DNA of 64,000 nucleotides from Planctomycetota bacterium (GTDB lineage: Bacteria; Planctomycetota; UBA1135; UBA2386): the NCBI GenBank assembly GCA_020851075.1, contig JADZDL010000219.1, positions 1 to 64,000 of the forward strand. Direction: 5' to 3'. Position 1 is the first letter of the stretch; the number at the start of each line of letters is the position of its first letter. The notes under the pieces were generated by a model. That model did no database searches and had not been told where the DNA came from. It was given only the letters and a program-made list of their open reading frames with translations. The position numbers and the translations under genes are program-made. Shown here piece by piece: positions 51,798-60,717 of this stretch.

Positions 51798-52553
51798 TCA
51801 GGCGAGCAGCAGCACGATCTGTCGTAGCTGTTCGACCAAGGTCAGCACGGCGACGACCACAACGATGCGCCGCACGGCGTTGGCGCCTTTGGCGACACTC
51901 CAGCCACTCGCAAAGTAGCTGCCGATTGCGGCGCCGCCGGCCAGGATGAGACCCGGGACCCATTGGATGGCGCCGTGACTGGCGAACGTGGCCACGCTCG
52001 CGATCGAGGTCGTGATCACGACGGTGCTCTTCGCCATGTTCACGGCCAGCATGTCGCGCTTGTAGGCCGAAGCGAGCAGCAGGGTGGCAACGAGGCCGGT
52101 GCCGATCTGCACGTAGCCCATGTGCAGGCCAATCAAAAAGCAGCCCAGGTAGCCGACCCACGCCGCCCGCGGCACTTCGATCGCGGCGATCGCGCGCGGC
52201 CGCAGTTGTTGCCACAGCAGCAACACGAGCACGATGGCGAGGTAGCCGCGAAACACGAGGTCCGGCAGATCGCGCGCGAGATGGCTGCCGAGCAGCGCGC
52301 CGGGCACCGCGAGGGTCCCTTGCCACCAGGCGTGCGGCGGTGGGCGCTTGCCGGCGCGCAGGAACCCGAGGAACGCGAAGGTGCCGATGGCAATCGCGGC
52401 CACGCGCGCCGTCGGGTTGGCGGCGCTCAATGGCATGCCCCAGACGTGTTCGAAGGCCAGGAGCCCGAACACGCCGGCACCGCCGGCGAGGTTGTTGATC
52501 GCGCCCATCGCCACGCCGGCGAAGATGGTCACCGCGATGGCGAGTAGTTCCAC
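51798..52553 (-). CDS. TauE/SafE-family permease
   Basis: The 251 residues have about eight membrane helices (AIAVTIFAGVAMGAINN, VAAIAIGTFAFLGFL, YLAIVLVLLLW, YLGCFLIGLHMGYVQIG and others). The internally repeated layout with the GAINNLAGGAG and HMGYVQIGTG blocks is typical of TauE/SafE transporters that export sulfite or sulfonate-related anions. The substrate here is unknown. The start codon lies only 6 bp after the malate dehydrogenase stop, so the genes are co-transcribed; a link to organic acid transport is possible. Confidence 0.85.
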   Translation of the reverse strand: MELLAIAVTIFAGVAMGAINNLAGGAGVFGLLAFEHVWGMPLSAANPTARVAAIAIGTFAFLGFLRAGKRPPPHAWWQGTLAVPGALLGSHLARDLPDLVFRGYLAIVLVLLLWQQLRPRAIAAIEVPRAAWVGYLGCFLIGLHMGYVQIGTGLVATLLLASAYKRDMLAVNMAKSTVVITTSIASVATFASHGAIQWVPGLILAGGAAIGSYFASGWSVAKGANAVRRIVVVVAVLTLVEQLRQIVLLLA

Positions 52554-52559
52554 TCGCGA

Positions 52560-53546
52560 TCAGCCGAGCAGGTCCTTGACCATCTCGCGCTCGTCGCAGA
52601 GTTCCTTCCACGTGATCGCGGCCTTCTGCTTGCTGAAGTCGTTCATCGCGAGGCCCTGCACGATCTTCCAGTTGCCCTTGCCATCCGTCGTGCACGGGAA
52701 ACCGCTGATGATGCCTTCAGGCGTGCCGTAGCTGCCGTCGCTGTAGACGCACAGTGCCACGCTGTCGTCCGCCGTGGTCACCGAGTACAGCGAGCGCGCG
52801 TGGTCGCAGGCAGCCTGGGCTGCCGACAGGGCCGACGACTTGCCGCGGGCTTCGATGATGGCCTTGCCGCGTTCCTGCACGGTCTTCAGGAACGGCCCCT
52901 GCAGCCAGGCATCGTCGTTCACGGCCTTCGCCGCGGCCTGGCCGCTGATCGTGGCATGGTGCCAGTCGGGGTACTGCGTGTTGCTGTGGTTGCCCCAGAT
53001 GATCACGTTCTTGACCTCGGACCAGTGCTTCTTCGCCTTCAGCGCGAGTTGCGCCTTGGCGCGGTTCTGGTCGAGGCGCGTCATCGCCGAGAAGCGATCC
53101 GCGGGCACGCCCTTCGCGTTCTTCATCGCGATGAGGCAGTTCGTGTTTCACGGGTTGCCGACGACGACGACGCGCACGTCGGGCCCGGCGGTCTCGGCGA
53201 TGGCGCGGCCCTGGCCGATGAAGATCTTGCCGTTGTCCTGCAGCAGGTCCTTGCGCTCCATGCCCGGGCCGCGCGGCTTGCTGCCGACCAACAGGCACAG
53301 GTCGGCGTCCTTGAACGCGACCTTCGGGTCATCGCTGCAGATCACGTCCTGCAGCAGGGGGAAGGCGCAGTCTTCGAGTTCCATGCGCACACCCTGGAGG
53401 GCTGGCAGCACGGGAGTGACTTCGAGGAGCTGCAGGACGACCTTGACGTTCGGGCCGAAGATGCCACCGTTGGCGATCAACGGCAGCAGCGAATACCCGA
53501 TCTGACCGGCCGCGCCGGTAACCGCAACGCGCTTCACAATGCTCAT
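52560..53546 (-). CDS. mdh: Malate dehydrogenase interrupted by an in-frame TGA
   Basis: Apart from one codon, the 328-residue frame is a complete NAD(P)-dependent malate dehydrogenase of the cytosolic/type-2 kind, which oxidises malate to oxaloacetate. Features: nucleotide-binding [16 protein letters not shown], the substrate-contact region [30 protein letters not shown], the catalytic His in [14 protein letters not shown], and [20 protein letters not shown]. At 53148-53150 the frame has TGA within the motif GNP-x-NTN. Both halves are undamaged, with no other frameshift or lesion. The gene itself ends in TGA (52560-52562). Without recoding, the product would stop after 132 residues and lack the catalytic half. 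Alternatives are selenocysteine insertion, read-through, recent mutation or a base error. It lies 6 bp before the TauE gene. Confidence 0.88.
53148..53150 (-). other. In-frame TGA codon within the GNP-x-NTN motif of malate dehydrogenase
   Basis: On the minus strand the codons read GGC AAC CCG TGA AAC ACG AAC. The next possible ATG is at 53126, but initiation there would not supply the nucleotide-binding half. A single base change from TGC or TGT (Cys) would create this codon. Confidence 0.9.
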
Positions 53547-53627
53547 CGGAGCATTGCAACGTCGCGGGCCGCGCTTTCAAGCTTTCGCCGTCAGGGGTGG
53601 GTCTTACCGTGGGCGGAGGGCGGTGAT

Positions 53628-53930
53628 TCAGTCGTCGTCGCCAGAGCCCTGGGCCATCACGTGGCGCTCGACCATCGGTGCCAGATCCTCATTCCAGACC
53701 CGCTGGTACTCGGGGTGGCGAAGGAAGATGTCGCAGGCGGTCCGGTTCTCGAAGGCGGAGAAGAGGGCGAGGTTGAAGCCGCTGCGGTCCTTGGCGACGT
53801 TGTGCGTCACGACCAGGTGTTCGACGCCTGGCATGGTCTCGACGAGCTCCTGCAGGGCACGGCGCGCCACCCGCACGCGGTCGAGCGAGATGCCGGGCTT
53901 CAGCGAGAACAGGATGACGCAATGGAACAT
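53628..53930 (-). CDS. Dabb-domain (stress-responsive A/B barrel) protein
   Basis: The 100 residues match the Dabb alpha+beta barrel: FHCVILFSLKPGISLDRV, LVETMPGVEHLVVTHN, FNLALFSAFENRTACDIFLRHPEYQRV. Members are small homodimers, and some bind or cyclise polyketide-like compounds; most bacterial ones have no known function. There is no signal peptide. The gene lies on the same strand 81 bp upstream of malate dehydrogenase and follows the DUF2203 gene by 115 bp. Confidence 0.85.
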   Translation of the reverse strand: MFHCVILFSLKPGISLDRVRVARRALQELVETMPGVEHLVVTHNVAKDRSGFNLALFSAFENRTACDIFLRHPEYQRVWNEDLAPMVERHVMAQGSGDDD

Positions 53931-54045
53931 CGGTGGGGCGCAATCGGTCCCGGCGGGCCGGGAGGAGGGGTGTGGGCGCGCGTCATCGTGGCGGCGCGCA
54001 GGTCGCCTGGCAACCCGCGCACCAGATCCGCCCGCACCGGATACT

Positions 54046-54453
54046 TCAGGCGCCCTTGGCGCGAATCTGCAGGGGGCGGCGCTGCTCCTTCTCCTGGCCC
54101 GTCGGGTGGCCGTAGCAGACGGCGCCCTCCCCTTCCTGCCAGCAGAAAACGACTGCCCCCGTCTTGCTCTGGCCGGGGATGTGCACGGTCAGCGGGTTGG
54201 TGCGCAGGACCGTCATGCCGAGATCCTCGAGCTCGGTGCTGCAGCGCTTGAGCGCTTCGTCGTGTTCCCAGATGCGCGCATCGAGATCGGCGAGCTCGCT
54301 ACGCAGGCCTTCCGGCGTAACTGCCGCTTCGAGCTGATCCCGCTTCTGGCTCAGGGCGCGCCGCTCAGTGCGGCGTTCCAGCAATTCGGAGGCGATGGCG
54401 CGAACCAGTGTCAGCGCCTGGTTGGCCTCGGGGAGGGTGTAGTTGCGCTTCAT
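54046..54453 (-). CDS. DUF2203 family protein
   Basis: The 135-residue protein shows the DUF2203 pattern: RNYTLPEANQALTLVRAIAS at the start, a coiled helical stretch (RRALSQKRDQLEAAV, then ELADLDARIWEHDEALKRCS), then ELEDLGMTVLRTNPLTVHIPG and the WQEGEGAVCYGHPTG block. The biochemical function is not known. The ATG at 54453 gives the standard N-terminus. It is divergent from the ETF-QO gene with 170 bp between. Confidence 0.82.
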   Translation of the reverse strand: MKRNYTLPEANQALTLVRAIASELLERRTERRALSQKRDQLEAAVTPEGLRSELADLDARIWEHDEALKRCSTELEDLGMTVLRTNPLTVHIPGQSKTGAVVFCWQEGEGAVCYGHPTGQEKEQRRPLQIRAKGA

Positions 54454-54550
54454 GGTTGGGGTCCCGTGAGGGTGGTCCGGAGGGGTAATAAGGCGGGGTG
54501 GCTGCCTTCCTGTAGTAGCCGAGAGGGCAACGGCCATTCCGCGCTCGACG

Positions 54551-54578
54551 TTGCAGTCTTGCGACGCCGTTCTGTAGT
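54551..54578 (+). promoter_or_regulatory. Candidate sigma-70 promoter for the ETF-QO gene
   Basis: TTGCAG (54551-54556) and TGTAGT (54573-54578) are separated by 16 bp and lie about 45 bp before the ATG at 54624. The -10 box matches the consensus at four of six positions and the -35 at three. Confidence 0.3.
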
Positions 54579-54623
54579 GTGACGGGTCGCGGCGGTTACC
54601 AAGTGCGCCGCAGACGAAATCTC

Positions 54624-56342
54624 ATGACCGAACGCGATGTGATGGAGTTCGACGTCGTGATCGTCGGCGGTGGCCCCGCCGGCCTTTCCACGGCGATTCA
54701 TCTGGCCAACCTCATCGAACGGCACAACGCCGAAGTCGAAAAGTCTGGCCAGGGCAGCCCGATGAAGCCCGAGATCTGCCTGATCGAGAAAGCAGCAGAG
54801 ATCGGGGCGCATTCGATTTCGGGGGCCGTGATGGATCCAAAGGGGCTCGACGCGCTGCTGCCGGGCTGGCGGACGATGGAGCCGAAGGCGCCGGTCGAGG
54901 CCGAGGTGCACGACGATTACGCGATCTGGCTTAGCGCGAATGGCGGCACCAAGTTCCCGATCACGCCTCCGCCGCTCAAGAATCACGGCAACTTCGTCGT
55001 TTCGCTCAACAAGATGGTGAAGTGGCTCGGCGGCATTGCCGAGGCGAAGGGCATCCAGGTGTTCCCGGGGTTCCCGGGGGCCGTCTTGCAGCGCGAAGGC
55101 AACAAGGTCACCGGCGTGCAGCTCGCCGAAGCGGGCGTCGACAAACACGGTCAGCCGAAGGGCAACTTCCAGGCGGGCGGCATTCTGGCGGGCAAACTCG
55201 TCGTGCTCGCGGAAGGCAGTCGCGGTTCGATGACGAAGCAGCTCGTTGCCGACCTCAAGCTCGAGGGCAAGAACCCGCAGGTCTACGGGGTCGGCGCCAA
55301 GGAAGTCTGGGAAGTTCCGAAGGGCCAATGCCCACCCGGACTCGTCGTGCACACGATGGGCTATCCGCTCGATAGCCACACGTTCGGCGGCGGTTGGGTC
55401 TACGGCATGGGCGAGACCGAAGGTGGCAAGAACCTCGTCTCGATCGGCCTCGTCATCGGCCTCGACTACCGCGACCCGACGATGGACGTGCACCGGCAGC
55501 TTCAGCGCATGAAGCTGAACCCGAAGATCGCCGCCTTCCTGAAGGGCGGCAAGATGCTGCACTACGGCGCGAAGTCGTTGCCTGAGGGTGGCCTCTACTC
55601 GATGCCCAAGCACCACGGCGATGGTTTTGTGCTCGTCGGCGACAGCGCCGGCCTCATGAACAGCATGCGCCTGAAGGGCATCCACCTGGCGCTGCGCAGC
55701 GGCATGCTGGCGGCCGAGACGGCGTTTCTGTGCATGAAGAAGGGTGACTTCTCCGCCGCTTCGACTGAGCACTACGCCGCCGCGCTCAAGAAGGACTGGG
55801 TGTACGACGAGCTTTGGAAGTGCCGCAACTTCCACCAGGGTTTCCACAAGGGTCGCCTCGCCGGGATCATCAACGGCGCGTTTGCGACGATGTTTGGTGG
55901 CAAGGGCACGCTGTGGTCCGATGAGCTGAAGAGCAACGCCGGGCACACCTACATGAAGAAGGTGAGCGAGTACTTTGGCGGCAAGGGCAAGCCGGTGCCC
56001 GAGAAGCTCGCCGAGGATGGGGTGCTCACGTTCGACAAGCTGACTTCGGTGTATTCCTCGGGCACCATGCACGAGGAAGACCAGCCATGCCATCTGGTGG
56101 TCACGCAGCCCGATCTGTGCTCGACGCGTTGCGTCGAGGAGTTTGGCAACCCGTGCCAGCACTTCTGTCCCGCGGCGGTCTACGAGATGGAGGAGAAGCC
56201 AGGTACCAAGCACGGAGTGGAGCTGAAGATCAACGCCAGCAACTGCGTGCACTGCAAGACGTGCGACATCATGGACCCCTACCAGGTCATCAACTGGGTG
56301 ACGCCAGAGGGCGGCGGCGGTCCGAACTACACGAACCTCTGA
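54624..56342 (+). CDS. Electron-transfer flavoprotein:quinone oxidoreductase
   Basis: The 572 residues match ETF-QO (ETFDH), which passes electrons from ETF to the quinone pool. The N-terminal FAD motif is DVVIVGGGPAGLSTAIHLAN, followed by EKAAEIGAHSISGAVMDP. The C-terminal part holds the single [4Fe-4S] cluster site: Cys residues in CSTRCVEEF, FCPAAVYE and NCVHCKTCDIMDPYQ. Its length (570-590) is family-typical. The ATG at 54624 is preferred; ATG 54642 (MEFDVVIVG) is also possible. No etfAB genes are seen in the window. The gene ends 21 bp before a strong hairpin. Confidence 0.92.
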   Translation: MTERDVMEFDVVIVGGGPAGLSTAIHLANLIERHNAEVEKSGQGSPMKPEICLIEKAAEIGAHSISGAVMDPKGLDALLPGWRTMEPKAPVEAEVHDDYAIWLSANGGTKFPITPPPLKNHGNFVVSLNKMVKWLGGIAEAKGIQVFPGFPGAVLQREGNKVTGVQLAEAGVDKHGQPKGNFQAGGILAGKLVVLAEGSRGSMTKQLVADLKLEGKNPQVYGVGAKEVWEVPKGQCPPGLVVHTMGYPLDSHTFGGGWVYGMGETEGGKNLVSIGLVIGLDYRDPTMDVHRQLQRMKLNPKIAAFLKGGKMLHYGAKSLPEGGLYSMPKHHGDGFVLVGDSAGLMNSMRLKGIHLALRSGMLAAETAFLCMKKGDFSAASTEHYAAALKKDWVYDELWKCRNFHQGFHKGRLAGIINGAFATMFGGKGTLWSDELKSNAGHTYMKKVSEYFGGKGKPVPEKLAEDGVLTFDKLTSVYSSGTMHEEDQPCHLVVTQPDLCSTRCVEEFGNPCQHFCPAAVYEMEEKPGTKHGVELKINASNCVHCKTCDIMDPYQVINWVTPEGGGGPNYTNL

Positions 56343-56363
56343 GTTGGCGGGCCCTCGGCCCCA

Positions 56364-56416
56364 AAACACAACTGCCCGCGGCAGAAGCTGAGCTTCGTCC
56401 GCGGGCAGTTGTGTTT
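56364..56416. terminator. Bidirectional hairpin, 18-bp perfect stem
   Basis: Arms 56364-56381 and 56399-56416 are perfect complements. The 17-base loop contains a further small stem (GAAGCT/AGCTTC). On the plus strand the second arm ends in GTGTTT; on the minus strand it ends in a similar run. It sits between the convergent ETF-QO and secreted-protein genes and can serve both. Confidence 0.75.
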
Positions 56417-56465
56417 GCCGATCGGAGGGTGACCCCGCGGCCACCCTCGGTCGACTGTGTCGCGA

Positions 56466-58028
56466 TCAGTTGAGGTCGATCAACAGGCGCATGCCGTTCG
56501 ACGTGACGACGCCGAGAGCATTCGCGCCCGGGGAGAACGCCGCGGACTGCGCGAGGATGATCACGCCCGAGAGACCCACGTCGTTCGGGATGTTGAACGC
56601 CTGCGTGCCGGTGCCGGCGGCCGGGATGAAGATCTGCGAGGCGTCCAGCGACAGGTACTGGAAGCAATCCGGCATGCCGAGACCGACCAGGTTGAGGCCG
56701 GCGGTGATCTCGGCGAAGCCGAAGATCGTGGCGCCGAGGCCGCTGTTGGCCGGGATGTTGCTCGTGTTGAGGTTGATCGACGTGCCGATCACCGGGCGAG
56801 CGCTCGCACCCAGCACGAGGGGGATCTGGTCCGGTTCGGTGAAGATGACCGGCGTGGCGCTGATATCGATGCTGCCGGGGTTGATCTGCGCGACGCCCGG
56901 GCTCCAGCCGACGAGGGCCTGGTGGCCGACGATGGCGCAGGACTGCCAACGCAGTTCAACGGTGCCCGTCGAGAAGAACGCGAACTGGAAGTTGTTCGAG
57001 TTCGTCTGGCCGAACTCTGTCACGCCCGTGAACGTCACGTAGGCCGCGCCGTTGGCCGGGTCGGTGTCGAAGATCACCGTGCCCGCCGCACCTGGGTTCA
57101 GGTCGTTCCACAGGCCGCACCAGCGTGCGCCCGAGTTGAGCAGGGTGATCGGGTCGCCCGTGCAGCAACCATTGTTCGTGTTGGCCTGGGCCCACACATA
57201 GCCGTTGCTGCTGACGTAGACGTCGGTCGTGCTACCGCCTGGGTAGTTCAGAGTGAAGCCGAGCGGCAGGGCTGCGGAGACCGAGTCGTCCGTCAGGCCA
57301 AGGCTGGTGCCTACCGGCGTCCACCATGAGTTGCTGCCGGGCAGGCCGATGTAGCCGTTGCCGGTGGGGGTGAGCATCAAGCTCGTGTTCGAGAGGTCGA
57401 ACGTGTTCGCCGCGAAGGTCTCGTAGAACGAGGCGGTCTTGTTGTAGCAGCCGGTGCCGTAGGGTTGGGCCAACGCGAAGTTGCCGCCGCCCGTGCCGAC
57501 GTAGAGTTCAACGCGAGCGATCGAACCCGCCGGTTCTTCCCAGCAAGCCTGGTTACCACCGGCGCCGATGCCAAACTGTGTGCCGAAGCGCGTCAGCGTG
57601 ACCGGGTTGCCGAGGATGTTGCTCACGAACGGACCGGCCGGGGTCGCGTAGGAGTTGTAGGAGTTCGTGCTGCCGAGCGAGTCATTGCAGGCACCGAGGA
57701 TGCCGATGTAGTCGCCGGGAGCCACCGGGATGTTGCATGGGATGATCGAGCCGCCGGCCGTGCTGTTGTCATAGAACAACTGCGTGCCGTTCACGGTGCC
57801 CGGGTAGGCGGGAGGCGCGGCTCCGAGGTTGATGACCTCGACCACCTGGAACGGCTGGGCGGCTTCGTTTGGGACGCTGAGCCCTTGGATCGTGAAGCCG
57901 ACGGGGGCTTGGAACCAGTAGCCGCGGGTGAGGTTGGCGGTGAAGGTGCTGCCGTAGGAAGGCAGGGGAATCTGAGCCGTGGCCGAGGCGGCCAGGGCCA
58001 GGCTCGCGAGCAGGAACGCGGTGTGCAT
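56466..58028 (-). CDS. Secreted beta-rich protein with YGTGC block and C-terminal module
   Basis: The signal peptide is MHTAFLLASLALAASATAQ. The N-terminal 190 residues are a beta-sandwich-like region that differs from the paralogue at 34368-36113. Then comes QPYGTGCYNKTASFYETF, a domain with LGLTDDSVSAALPLGFTLNY, VSSNGYVWAQ and GLWNDLNPG (the NIDO-like pattern), and the shared C-terminal module (LVGLGMPDCFQY, ending LGVVTSNGMRLLIDLN). The paralogy with 34368-36113 covers the second half. Likely an extracellular or surface protein of unknown ligand. Upstream is a 320-bp gap. Confidence 0.75.
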   Translation of the reverse strand: MHTAFLLASLALAASATAQIPLPSYGSTFTANLTRGYWFQAPVGFTIQGLSVPNEAAQPFQVVEVINLGAAPPAYPGTVNGTQLFYDNSTAGGSIIPCNIPVAPGDYIGILGACNDSLGSTNSYNSYATPAGPFVSNILGNPVTLTRFGTQFGIGAGGNQACWEEPAGSIARVELYVGTGGGNFALAQPYGTGCYNKTASFYETFAANTFDLSNTSLMLTPTGNGYIGLPGSNSWWTPVGTSLGLTDDSVSAALPLGFTLNYPGGSTTDVYVSSNGYVWAQANTNNGCCTGDPITLLNSGARWCGLWNDLNPGAAGTVIFDTDPANGAAYVTFTGVTEFGQTNSNNFQFAFFSTGTVELRWQSCAIVGHQALVGWSPGVAQINPGSIDISATPVIFTEPDQIPLVLGASARPVIGTSINLNTSNIPANSGLGATIFGFAEITAGLNLVGLGMPDCFQYLSLDASQIFIPAAGTGTQAFNIPNDVGLSGVIILAQSAAFSPGANALGVVTSNGMRLLIDLN

Positions 58029-58348
58029 GGGAGAGATCAGTGGGAACGAGATTGGGTGGGCCAAACAATGGCCTTCGGCACCTAGACGAAGCCCAAGTGC
58101 TTTGGGATCCGTTCCTCCGGGGATTGTTGTGTGCCGTTACGTCGCCATGGTTGCGCTCGTGCAAGAAAAGGCGACGGCCGACCCCACCCCGTCCCCGGCT
58201 GCCACGCTGCCCCGGGCCGAAATTGGAGGCCGATCTTCGTTGGGTCCGGATCGACCGTCGCCAATGGAGTGGGGTCGGCGGCAGTGACAAATGGCGGACA
58301 ATCCGGGAAATCGCGTTTGCCAGCGCCGGAAACCGCAGTGATTACGCT
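58029..58348. other. 320-bp gap upstream of the secreted-protein gene
   Basis: No gene is visible. A small dyad CCCAA-N5-TTGGG at 58092-58106 lies 64 bp upstream of the secreted-protein start. I see no promoter pair of good quality. Confidence 0.4.
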
Positions 58349-59038
58349 CTATCGCAATGCCTGCACGCGGGTCCGGTGCACGACGACATCACAGGCCCCG
58401 GTCGTGCCCAGCCTGCGCACCAGCCCCTGGCCGAGCTCAAGCCGTTGCGCTTCGGTGATCGGCAGGCAAGGCGCAAAGCCATCCACCAGGTCGAACGGGG
58501 ACTCCAGGTGGACCAGGTGCGACCCGAGCAGGGCCTGGACGCGGCGCAGGCCCGCATTGCGCAGGATCTCGGCGAGCTCGTCGTCGCGCAGGCCGCACAG
58601 GGGGGCGACGGCCTCTTCCCCGAGGCCCATTTCGCGGCAGACGGCGAGCAAGGGGGGCACCATGTCGGGGGCGGGCAGGTCGAGCACGAGCCGGCCCCCG
58701 GGGCGCAGGTTGCGGCGCGGCAGTTCGGCGTAGGCGCCCTTGTGCCAGTTGGGTTGCGATCTCGGGGCTACGAGCATCGCGTCGAACGTGCCGAAACGTT
58801 CGTCGCCCGCGGTCGCGTGGGCGAGCACTTCGACCTGCGGCAGTGCCATGGCGGCGATCTTCTCGGCGAGCAAGCGGTCGGGCTGCAGCACCGTGAGTTC
58901 CCCGCCTTTGCCGACGAGCGCCGCAAGGCCTCGCACCTGCTCAGGGTCGGCGTGCATCGCCAGCACCCGATCTTCGTGGCGCAGGTCCAACAGCTGCACC
59001 GCGGCGTGAAACCACGGTTGGTCGGCGATGGGCGGCAT
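58349..59038 (-). CDS. Putative class I SAM-dependent methyltransferase-like protein
   Basis: The 229 residues follow the Rossmann methyltransferase order: a strand with RVLAMHADPEQVRGLAALVG, then GGELTVLQPD, FDAMLVAPRSQPNWHKGAYAELPRRNLRPGGRLVLDLP, and the C-terminal FDLVDGF. The glycine-rich SAM loop is degenerate (LAMHADPEQ instead of a D-x-G-x-G-x-G), so activity is uncertain. It lies upstream of, and divergent from, glpD, with 95 bp between them. Substrate and function are unknown. Confidence 0.6.
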   Translation of the reverse strand: MPPIADQPWFHAAVQLLDLRHEDRVLAMHADPEQVRGLAALVGKGGELTVLQPDRLLAEKIAAMALPQVEVLAHATAGDERFGTFDAMLVAPRSQPNWHKGAYAELPRRNLRPGGRLVLDLPAPDMVPPLLAVCREMGLGEEAVAPLCGLRDDELAEILRNAGLRRVQALLGSHLVHLESPFDLVDGFAPCLPITEAQRLELGQGLVRRLGTTGACDVVVHRTRVQALR

Positions 59039-59133
59039 CCTGGCAGCGTAGCGGAGGGCGGCTTTGGGTGCGCGCTTTGCTTCCGCGGTGCGGATGTGGC
59101 CCTTGCCCCGGGTCCGCGCCACAATCGAACGCC

Positions 59134-60717
59134 TTGCGCACGGATCCACGAGAGCTGCATGGCACGACCTGCGACCTGTTGGTCGTCGGCGCCGGTGTGC
59201 AAGGGGCGGCGATCGCTCGCGATGCGGCGTTGCGCGGCCTTGCCGTGGTGCTGGTGGATGCGCGCGATGTGGCGGCGGGCACCAGTTCGCGCAGTTCGCG
59301 CCTCGTGCATGGAGGGCTCCGCTACCTGCGGAACGGGCATCTGGCCCTCGTGCGCGAAGCGTTGCACGAACGCGAGCGCCTGCTGCGCCGCCTGCCGCAC
59401 CTCGTGCGCCCGGTGCCGATGCTGATGCCGTTCTTCCGCGATGGTGGCCCTTCGCCGTGGCTCATGCGGCTTGGCACGACGATCTATTCGCGGCTGGCCG
59501 GGCGCAGCACGTTGCCGCGGCCGCGTTCCCTGCGCGCCGAGGAGGCGGCCGCGGCGTTCCCGGGGCTGCGAACGCGCGGCTTGCGGTCCGCGATCGAGTT
59601 CTTCGACGCGGCGACCCAGGATGCGCGTCTCACGCTGGCGAACGTGCTCGGCGCGGCGCAGGCCGGCGCCAAGGTGGCGACGTGGTGCGCGGTGGTCGGC
59701 GTGGGCGCCGATGGTGTCGAACTCGTCGATGCGGTGAGCGGGGATTCGATCACGTTGCGCGCCCGCCACATCGTGAACGCGACGGGGCCGCGCGCCGATG
59801 CTCTGCGAGCGAAGTTGGGTCTCTCCGGCGCGGACCTCGTGCGCGCGAGTCGCGGCAGCCACCTCGTGTTGCCGGTGCGGGCGGGGGAACTGGCGCTCAC
59901 GGCGTTCTTGCCCGATGGGCGCATCCAGTTCGTGATCCCGCATCGCGATGGCACTTTGTGCGGCACGACGGACGTGGACGATGCGTTGCCCGGCGACGAG
60001 ACGGGGCCGCCCGCGGCCGATCTCGACTACCTGCACGCGACGCTGGGTTTCCTGCTCGACCCGGTGCCCGCGCGGTCCGAAGTGCAGTTTGCCTACGCTG
60101 GGTGGCGTTCGCTGCCGAATGCGCAAGGACCGCCGGGACCGCTGAATCGCGAAGGGTTCCTCGTTACCGAACGGCTGCCTTGCGGCGATCTGCACACCGT
60201 GGTGGGGGGCAAGCTCACAACGCATCGTTCGTTTGCCGAGCGCGCGGTGGGCAGGATCTTCGCACTGCACGATCCGTCGCCGACGCGCGAATTGGCGCTG
60301 CCAGGCGGCGATGGGCCGCGCGAAGTCACCGACCCGCTGTGGTGGCGGCACGGCAATCGGGTGGCGTTGGTGCGCGCGATCGTTGCCGAAGAACGGGCTA
60401 CGGGGCGCCTGTTGTGCCCACATCGCCCGTTCCTCCTCGCCGAAGCGATCGCCGCGCTGCGCCACGACGGCGTGGTCACGTTTGCGGATCTCATGCTGCG
60501 GCGCCTCGTGCATTCGTGTGGGCCTTGCCTCGAGCCGGGCTGCCTCGCTGTCGCCCATGCCCTCTTCGTGCACGAACGGCGCTGGCCCGTCGATCACGAT
60601 GCGACTGCCGCGATCGCCCGGCTGCGCGCCGAGATCGCGGTGCTGACCGGAGATCTCGTGGCGTGGCGCGAAGCCGCGGCAATGCCGCCTCCTGGCACTA
60701 CGATAGGAATGCCGTGA
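59134..60717 (+). CDS. glpD: FAD-dependent glycerol-3-phosphate dehydrogenase
   Basis: The protein oxidises glycerol 3-phosphate to dihydroxyacetone phosphate and feeds electrons to quinone. Motifs: CDLLVVGAGVQGAAIARDAALRGL (FAD), SSRSSRLVHGGLRYL, FVIPHRDGTLCGTTD and VVGGKLTTHRSFAERAV. The C-terminal cysteine-bearing domain is of usual size. I use a TTG start at 59134, which gives a family-like N-terminus; a GTG at 59068 is possible but adds a Cys/Arg/Pro-rich leader. The stop codon overlaps the next gene by 4 bases (GTGA). Confidence 0.88.
   Translation: MRTDPRELHGTTCDLLVVGAGVQGAAIARDAALRGLAVVLVDARDVAAGTSSRSSRLVHGGLRYLRNGHLALVREALHERERLLRRLPHLVRPVPMLMPFFRDGGPSPWLMRLGTTIYSRLAGRSTLPRPRSLRAEEAAAAFPGLRTRGLRSAIEFFDAATQDARLTLANVLGAAQAGAKVATWCAVVGVGADGVELVDAVSGDSITLRARHIVNATGPRADALRAKLGLSGADLVRASRGSHLVLPVRAGELALTAFLPDGRIQFVIPHRDGTLCGTTDVDDALPGDETGPPAADLDYLHATLGFLLDPVPARSEVQFAYAGWRSLPNAQGPPGPLNREGFLVTERLPCGDLHTVVGGKLTTHRSFAERAVGRIFALHDPSPTRELALPGGDGPREVTDPLWWRHGNRVALVRAIVAEERATGRLLCPHRPFLLAEAIAALRHDGVVTFADLMLRRLVHSCGPCLEPGCLAVAHALFVHERRWPVDHDATAAIARLRAEIAVLTGDLVAWREAAAMPPPGTTIGMP

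Noticed and set aside
53114-53131. Classical SECIS element downstream of the mdh TGA
   Set aside because: The only hairpin near the right position has a 5-bp stem, and its loop begins with A-T instead of a G in the first two positions. I keep it only as weak support in the finding, not as a feature.
52560-53546. General reassignment of TGA to a sense codon in this organism
   Set aside because: TGA ends many clear genes here, for example queA at 28454-28456, the cytochrome peroxidase at 34202-34204, glpD at 60715-60717 and mdh itself.
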